From NCBI GenBank assembly GCA_017618935.1, contig JAFZTG010000169.1:1-18876 (forward strand): a DNA stretch of 18,876 bases. The letters are read 5' to 3'. This document shows positions 15,701 through 18,876 of the stretch, piece after piece; position 1 is the stretch's first letter, and each line of letters begins with the position of its first letter. The notes under the pieces were generated by a model. That model did no database searches. It was not told the DNA's origin and saw only the letters and a list, made by a program, of their open reading frames with translations. Made by a program: the position numbers and the translations under genes. This stretch comes from Bacteroidales bacterium. Lineage in GTDB: Bacteria; Bacteroidota; Bacteroidia; Bacteroidales; UBA1715.

Positions 15701-16305
15701 TGAGCTTGCAGCTGCTCAATCGCTCGTGGGACGAAAAAGACGAACGATTTGAATCTCGCTTAAAGTCTATCTCTAAGACAATGATAGAACAGATTGATAC
15801 TCTTGCCGATACGGCGACCTCATTCTCCGATTTCGCAAAGTTGTCGAAAGTAAACCTTGAAGCAATTGATATTAACGAGTTGATACAGAGTTGTGTAGTT
15901 ATTTTCTCTCACGACGAAAATGCCGATGTTCGTGCCGAATTGCCCGAAACACCCGTTTACGTCATGGCCGACAAGGAAAAAACTATCCGACTGTTCAATA
16001 ATTTGATAAAAAATGCCATTCAGTCCATTCCGAAGGAACGACAGGGCTTGGTTCGCGTAACCGTTTCAAAATCAGAGAAGTCAGATTTTGTCATTATTAA
16101 AGTGATTGACAATGGTCGGGGTATTCCTGAAGAAATTCAACCTCGTATTTTTGAGTTGCATTTCACCACGAAATCAACGGGAAGCGGCTTTGGACTGGCT
16201 ATCTGCAAGAGCGTTGCCGAATCGTCGAACGGACGAATTTATTTTGAGACGGAACTGGACAAAGGCACAACTTTTTGCGTAGAACTTCCGTTGGCGCAAT
16301 CATAA
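12733..16305 (+). CDS. Large NtrY-like membrane sensor histidine kinase
   Basis: The 1190-residue protein has an unusually long sensor part: a first membrane helix (about 9-28), an extracytoplasmic region to about 207, a block of roughly eight membrane helices (210-440), a second soluble region (440-675), helices at 677-699 and 719-740, a third sensor region (740-876) of Cache/PAS-like length, and a last helix (878-910). A HAMP-like linker (about 905-960) leads to the phospho-acceptor box AWREMARQIAHEIKNPLTP (His979), whose wording is that of the NtrY subgroup. The ATPase domain has N box N1090/N1094, G1 box DNGRGIP from D1126, and GSGFGLAI near 1152. The protein should autophosphorylate on His979 and pass the phosphate to a response regulator, but none is encoded nearby. 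The signal sensed is unknown. It starts 14 bases behind its own promoter box, and cdaA follows after 37 bases. Confidence 0.93.
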   Translation: MERQFSFRKILFLLCAIVAVAVGFTLQKITFDNGLSQRQVVQFQKIINEKERFLQRFCSDVQALPDSAKFSDYDVFRQKKNAWIQSQNITFFVFENQKLTYWSDNTISPIYQLLKQDAKMFFSGNAWYLMHYGKQDNREFFVLTLIKKQYPFENEYIRNAFQKDFSINGTVEVYNEPCDNTYFIYDIEGNFLLSISNPAVSQDNNKWKEILPLILFVLSFAFFILFLGTSSLHIYLKYILMGLVGVGLIKLVPGSHILYYECIIILEVALFTFTYGKNWDKIRRKKEIIRYICFAVTSFAFCGTATGFIKYLALQSDIELELFNLLSTNVLSFVAYFEIGSFLFLYFAYCFRLSSKFEFPQKYSLLLLIGICLLMPVLTFIFISPSEFFVYLVGFYCITIVSIILFSYFRRYESPKFLMKMLFLILSVLYVEMAVSMYLNKHKEMLRMEIATDLADEQDGVAEAYLASVYKSTRKDAVLQKLMRQPGQKDVEIKNYLQKTYFTGWLNRYELECTVCGTDTSFTTTNKLDNCERYFKQMITSSGKSISDTNYYFINNQDGNITYFDSIQYAMPNGSTAKLYIEMHSKQNTQEFGYPKILLDDEFQTIDIGNFSSAKYKNGNLIAKRGRARYSQKLDLQCDETFTTLYDEQLHTVHLIYKINNQFVVVVSNRTYQFKNYLMWFPYIFLYFLLLMLIFLKCYDKTSVTLNHSLSAKIKQSLVGLLLGAFAIVAVSVILFIKSYNERQQKRFLEEKVVSVAKQFSQTYQDFPSLPLSEKAYIKNLLVELSSVYATDVNLFDVNGDLYASSRPEIFQFRLVNEKMPTRAYVQMIEKSRSTFSQEESIGDLQYLSSYIAVTNNQNQVLGYLNLPDFSNEEEFKQQMVGLIMGLLNILVILLLLAAIISVIIAKRVSEPLTILQNKMTSVVVGEENEKIDLQVPDELTGVIQNYNEMIDKLSVSAEKLAKAERESAWREMARQIAHEIKNPLTPMKLSLQLLNRSWDEKDERFESRLKSISKTMIEQIDTLADTATSFSDFAKLSKVNLEAIDINELIQSCVVIFSHDENADVRAELPETPVYVMADKEKTIRLFNNLIKNAIQSIPKERQGLVRVTVSKSEKSDFVIIKVIDNGRGIPEEIQPRIFELHFTTKSTGSGFGLAICKSVAESSNGRIYFETELDKGTTFCVELPLAQS

Positions 16306-16318
16306 TCAAAAATTTTCC

Positions 16319-16326
16319 TATCTTTG
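16319..16326 (+). promoter_or_regulatory. Possible -7 box for the cdaA-rarA operon
   Basis: TATCTTTG fits TAnnTTTG and lies 16 bases before ATG 16343, in the short gap after the histidine kinase gene. The nearest TTG (16291-16293) is 25 bases upstream, longer than ideal. It suggests cdaA can be transcribed independently of the kinase. Confidence 0.45.
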
Positions 16327-16342
16327 ACGCAAGGTTAGAAAT

Positions 16343-17134
16343 ATGATTCCGTTATTTATATCATTTCAGTTCGTTGATTTTGTTGACATTTTCCTTGTCG
16401 CGCTGCTTATGTATGAGATTTACAAACTGATACGTGGCACGGCAGGTATGAACGTGTTTTTGGGAATCATTGCTTTTTACGTAATCTGGCTTATCGTTCG
16501 TGCGCTGCACATGGAAATGCTGACGAGGATTTTTGGGCAGTTCATCAGCATTGGCGGACTTGCGTTGGTGATTTTATTCCAGTCGGAAATTCGAAATTTC
16601 TTGACGATGATTGGTAACAAATCGCTCCGCTCCCGTGGTAGGAAACGGCTTGCCAAGTTTTTTAACATTAGCCAGGAAATCATTCCTATGGAAGCCATCA
16701 CCGAAATTTCCGACGCCGTGTTTACTATGGCGCAGTCGAAAACGGGTGCCTTGATTGTGCTTTCGGGTAAAAAGGAAACGGCGTGGTCGCAGTTGCAAAC
16801 GGGAGAATTGATTGAGTCACGAATTTCGTCGGCATTGTTGCAGAACATTTTTTTTAAAAACACGCCATTGCACGATGGTGCAGTCGTGATTGTGGGCCGA
16901 AAAATCGTGGCGGCAAAATGCGTGTTGCCTATGTCAAAACAGATGGATTTGCCTATGGGCTTCGGTATGCGACATCGTTCCGCATTGGGAATGAGCGAGG
17001 AAACCGACACATTGGTGCTAGTCGTTTCGGAACAAACGGGCGACGTCACCTATTTCTTGCACGGGGAATACAACAAGTTAGACACTCGCGAAGACTTGGA
17101 AATTCTTATTAAACGAAGACAAGGAACGATATGA
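16343..17134 (+). CDS. cdaA: Diadenylate cyclase CdaA (c-di-AMP synthase)
   Basis: The 263-residue protein has the standard CdaA layout: three N-terminal membrane helices (about 10-28, 35-54, 64-84), a short coiled linker, and a cytoplasmic DAC (DisA_N) domain from about 100 to 250. The catalytic motifs are intact: DGA at 178-180 in PLHDGAVVIV, and RHR at 210-212 in GMRHRSALGMSEETD. The enzyme condenses two ATP into cyclic di-AMP, a second messenger that controls potassium and osmolyte uptake and cell-wall homeostasis. Length and motifs match the family, and activity is expected. No CdaR- or GlmM-type partner is in view. The stop codon overlaps the rarA start (ATGA), so the two are probably translated together. 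Confidence 0.96.
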   Translation: MIPLFISFQFVDFVDIFLVALLMYEIYKLIRGTAGMNVFLGIIAFYVIWLIVRALHMEMLTRIFGQFISIGGLALVILFQSEIRNFLTMIGNKSLRSRGRKRLAKFFNISQEIIPMEAITEISDAVFTMAQSKTGALIVLSGKKETAWSQLQTGELIESRISSALLQNIFFKNTPLHDGAVVIVGRKIVAAKCVLPMSKQMDLPMGFGMRHRSALGMSEETDTLVLVVSEQTGDVTYFLHGEYNKLDTREDLEILIKRRQGTI

Positions 17135-18411
17135 TACAACAACCTTTAGCGGAAAGAATGCGTCCGAAATCGCTGGACGATTATTTGGGACAAAAACATC
17201 TGGTTGCCAAAGGTGCTGTGCTTCGCAATACGATTGAATCAGGACGAATCTCGTCGATGATTCTTTGGGGACCTCCCGGTGTGGGAAAAACCACCTTGGC
17301 TCAAATTATTTCCAAAAGTCTAGAACGGCCGTTTTTTACGCTGAGTGCCGTAAATTCGGGCGTGAAGGAAGTTCGCGAGGTTTTGGACAAGGCAAAACAT
17401 TCGCAGTTTTTTGATGCTCCCAATCCTATCTTATTTATTGATGAAATCCACCGTTTCAACAAGTCGCAGCAAGATTCCTTGCTGGCTGCTGTGGAAAACG
17501 GTACGGTTACCCTGATTGGCGCAACGACGGAAAATCCTTCGTTTGAGGTTATTTCCCCCTTGTTGTCGCGCTGCCAAGTGTATGTGCTGAAATCGTTGGA
17601 TAGAGATTCCCTTAAAGAACTACTTAAAAAGGCGTTGTCCGAAGATTTGGTGCTCAAATCGTTAGATATTCAGATAAAAGAAGACGAAGCATTGATGCGT
17701 TTTTCGGGTGGCGATGCCAGAAAGTTGTTGAACGTGTTGGAAATTGTCATCAATGCGCAGGCGGGAAAAGATAAGATAGTAATCACCAACGATATAGTAA
17801 CCAATACGTTACAAGAAAATATCGCATTGTACGACAAAGGTGGCGAGCAACATTACGATATTATTTCGGCATTCATTAAGTCTATTCGTGGAAGCGACCC
17901 GAATGCCGCCGTATATTGGCTTGCACGAATGCTGGAAGGTGGCGAGGATATAAAATTCATTGCCCGTCGTTTACTTATTTCGGCTTCGGAAGATATTGGG
18001 TTGGCAAATCCCAACGCACTGTTGTTGGCACAAAGTTGCTTCAATGCGGTGTCGGTGATTGGTATGCCCGAAGCAAGGATAATCCTGTCGGAGACGACGA
18101 TTTATCTGGCAACGTCGCCCAAGAGCAATTCAGCTTATTTGGCGATAGATGCAGCGTTGGCAGAGGTGAAAAAATCGGGTATGTTGCCCGTGCCGCTTCA
18201 TTTACGCAACGCACCCACCAATTTGATGAAAGAATTGAATTATGGCGACGGTTATAAATATTCCCACGATTATCCAGGACATTTTGTGAAACAGGAATTT
18301 CTTCCCAAAGAACTTTCTCATGAGTCGTTCTGGAAAGCAGCCGAAAACAAGCGTGAGGATGACACAAAACGCTATATGCAGTCCTTGTGGAAGGACAAAT
18401 ACTCGTTTTAA
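17131..18411 (+). CDS. rarA: Replication-associated recombination protein A (RarA/MgsA AAA+ ATPase)
   Basis: The 426-residue cytoplasmic AAA+ protein starts with the typical PLAERMRPKSLDDYLGQKHL segment. It carries Walker A GPPGVGKT (47-54, Lys53), Walker B FIDEIHRFNKSQQD (from 102, D104/E105), sensor 1 GATTENPSF and the arginine-finger region LLSRC. The C-terminal half has the RarA/WRNIP1 tetramerisation signatures GSDPNAAVYWLARMLEGGED and the ending ESFWKAAENKREDD. RarA homologues are clamp-loader-like ATPases acting at stalled replication forks and DNA ends, and interact with SSB. The length is normal (about 420-450). It overlaps cdaA by four bases, and no terminator hairpin is obvious after its stop, only an AATTG repeat. 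Confidence 0.97.
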   Translation: MIQQPLAERMRPKSLDDYLGQKHLVAKGAVLRNTIESGRISSMILWGPPGVGKTTLAQIISKSLERPFFTLSAVNSGVKEVREVLDKAKHSQFFDAPNPILFIDEIHRFNKSQQDSLLAAVENGTVTLIGATTENPSFEVISPLLSRCQVYVLKSLDRDSLKELLKKALSEDLVLKSLDIQIKEDEALMRFSGGDARKLLNVLEIVINAQAGKDKIVITNDIVTNTLQENIALYDKGGEQHYDIISAFIKSIRGSDPNAAVYWLARMLEGGEDIKFIARRLLISASEDIGLANPNALLLAQSCFNAVSVIGMPEARIILSETTIYLATSPKSNSAYLAIDAALAEVKKSGMLPVPLHLRNAPTNLMKELNYGDGYKYSHDYPGHFVKQEFLPKELSHESFWKAAENKREDDTKRYMQSLWKDKYSF

Positions 18412-18441
18412 TTGAGAATTGACAATTGATAATTGAGAATT
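18410..18441. repeat. AATTGAGAATT direct repeat after rarA
   Basis: AATTGAGAATT occurs at 18410-18420 and again at 18431-18441, separated by GACAATTGAT, so the block is built from AATTG/CAATT units in both orientations. It starts at the last bases of the rarA stop codon. Such blocks are common non-coding repeats in Bacteroidetes; weak hairpins can form, but no T tract follows. Confidence 0.6.
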
Positions 18442-18464
18442 AGGGAAAGGAGAAGGGAAATTTG

Positions 18465-18536
18465 TAGCGAATCCGGGATTCGAACCCGAATATCCACCGT
18501 GAGAGGGTGGTGTCCTAGCCATTAGACGAATTCGCC
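18465..18536 (-). tRNA. tRNA-Glu (anticodon CTC)
   Basis: The minus strand gives a full cloverleaf of 72 bases. The acceptor GGCGAAT (18536-18530) pairs with ATTCGCT (18472-18466), with a G-U first pair, and the discriminator A is at 18465. The anticodon stem CCACC/GGTGG holds the loop CTCTCAC with anticodon CTC. The T-arm has GGTTCGAATCC. CCA is not encoded. It reads the glutamate codon GAG. Confidence 0.95.
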
Positions 18537-18548
18537 ATAAAACTGTTG

Positions 18549-18580
18549 CAAAAATAATTTTTTTTTGTTGATTTTCACAA
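18549..18580 (-). promoter_or_regulatory. tRNA-Glu promoter
   Basis: On the minus strand TTG (18580-18578), a 21-base spacer and TATTTTTG (18556-18549) form a consensus Bacteroidetes promoter. The -7 box lies 12 bases before the tRNA 5' end. The downstream CAAC is shared with the tRNA-Pro promoter. Confidence 0.72.
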
Positions 18581-18590
18581 ATCCGATGTA

Positions 18591-18624
18591 AAAAAAGTAG
18601 AGACGTTGCGTGCAACGTCTCTAC
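18591..18624 (-). terminator. Perfect 28-base palindrome with T tract, probable leuB terminator
   Basis: GTAGAGACGTTGC (18597-18609) and GCAACGTCTCTAC (18612-18624) form a perfect 13-bp stem with a 2-base centre. On the minus strand the stem is followed by a T tract (complement of 18596-18590), 27 bases after the leuB stop codon. This fits an intrinsic terminator for leuB. The same type of GAGACGTTGC palindrome is, to my knowledge, a dispersed repeat in several bacterial genomes, so it may be a mobile repeat used as a terminator. Confidence 0.75.
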
Positions 18625-18651
18625 ATAAATAGAATCAAACGTCAAAAAAGA

Positions 18652-18876
18652 TTACGCTTTTTCAATATATGAAACAATCCAAGCGCCAACTTCTTTTGTT
18701 CCATATTTTGCACCGCCTTCGACTTGAATTTCGGGAGTGCGGATATTTGCGTCCAACGAAGCGTTTACTGCCTTGCGAATCAATGTTCCTTCTTCTTTCA
18801 AGTCGAAATATTCAAACAACATGGCAACCGAAAGGATTTGAGCCAACGGGTTGGCAATGTTCAATCCTTTTGCTTG
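18652..18876 (-). CDS. leuB: 3-isopropylmalate dehydrogenase, C-terminal part (cut by window edge)
   Basis: Only the last 74 residues are present; the frame stays open to the window edge. The sequence [20 protein letters not shown], then [20 protein letters not shown] and [18 protein letters not shown], is the C-terminal end of LeuB as found in Bacteroidetes. There the ANPxAxILSxAMLxE helix belongs to the dimer interface and NAD site region. The enzyme oxidatively decarboxylates 3-isopropylmalate in leucine synthesis. The apparent start at 18864 is only an internal TTG. A terminator palindrome follows the stop codon. Other isocitrate/isopropylmalate-type dehydrogenases are less likely given the ending. 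Confidence 0.85.
   Translation of the reverse strand, partial: QAKGLNIANPLAQILSVAMLFEYFDLKEEGTLIRKAVNASLDANIRTPEIQVEGGAKYGTKEVGAWIVSYIEKA

Noticed and set aside
16477..17049. 190-residue antisense open frame opposite cdaA
   Set aside because: It mirrors the conserved CdaA sequence, with no recognisable family and no promoter.
18202..18645. 147-residue minus-strand frame
   Set aside because: It runs through tRNA-Glu, its promoter and the 3' end of rarA, so it cannot be a gene.
1..18876. CRISPR array or classical defence system
   Set aside because: No regularly spaced repeats, cas genes, restriction-modification genes or phage genes were found. The AlbA_2 gene and nuclease alone do not make a known defence operon.

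Overview
The window looks like a chromosomal piece of a Bacteroidota (Bacteroidetes) genome, most likely Bacteroidales. Four things support this. There is a type IX secretion (T9SS) C-terminal sorting domain. Several genes carry a -7 box of the form TAnnTTTG, the Bacteroidetes sigma-factor signature, close to the start codon. RHS, Bax-inhibitor-1, CdaA and LeuB sequences are of the Bacteroidetes type. Strong Shine-Dalgarno sequences are absent. The DNA is fairly AT-rich. No transposase, integrase or CRISPR array was seen.

Region 1 (1-7757) is an accessory polymorphic-toxin locus. From a promoter box at 28-35, an apparent operon encodes: a small secreted protein with one YD motif and a T9SS sorting domain; a 2042-residue secreted SpvB/FG-GAP/TcdB-like/RHS-core giant whose C-terminal tip carries a possible JAMM/JAB-type metallopeptidase signature; and a small secreted protein that is the positional candidate for the immunity protein. 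Behind it lies an orphan RHS-core fragment (about 7190-7757) with an in-frame internal deletion and no toxin tip.

Region 2 (7830-10059) is a tight three-gene cluster: an AlkD-like HEAT-repeat protein, a Bax-inhibitor-1/YccA membrane protein, and a secreted DNA/RNA non-specific endonuclease. The nuclease start overlaps the preceding stop codon, and a textbook intrinsic-terminator hairpin lies inside its signal-peptide codons.

Region 3 (10095-12638) holds a surface-type lipoprotein with an Ig-like domain and a CE2-type SGNH esterase. Convergent to it are a Schlafen-AlbA_2 gene and a tRNA-Pro(TGG), both on the minus strand.

Region 4 (12686-18411) reads forward: a very large NtrY-like membrane histidine kinase, then the c-di-AMP synthase cdaA, overlapping by four bases with rarA (replication-associated AAA+ ATPase). 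Region 5 (18410-18876) has AATTG-type repeats, tRNA-Glu(CTC) on the minus strand, a perfect 28-base palindrome that probably terminates leuB, and the 3' end of leuB running off the window.

The most unusual content is the RHS operon: the sorting domain and the RHS cage are on separate polypeptides, and both the toxin and the candidate immunity protein carry signal peptides. The embedded terminator in the nuclease gene is the second point of interest. All function calls come from reading motifs; no database search was possible.
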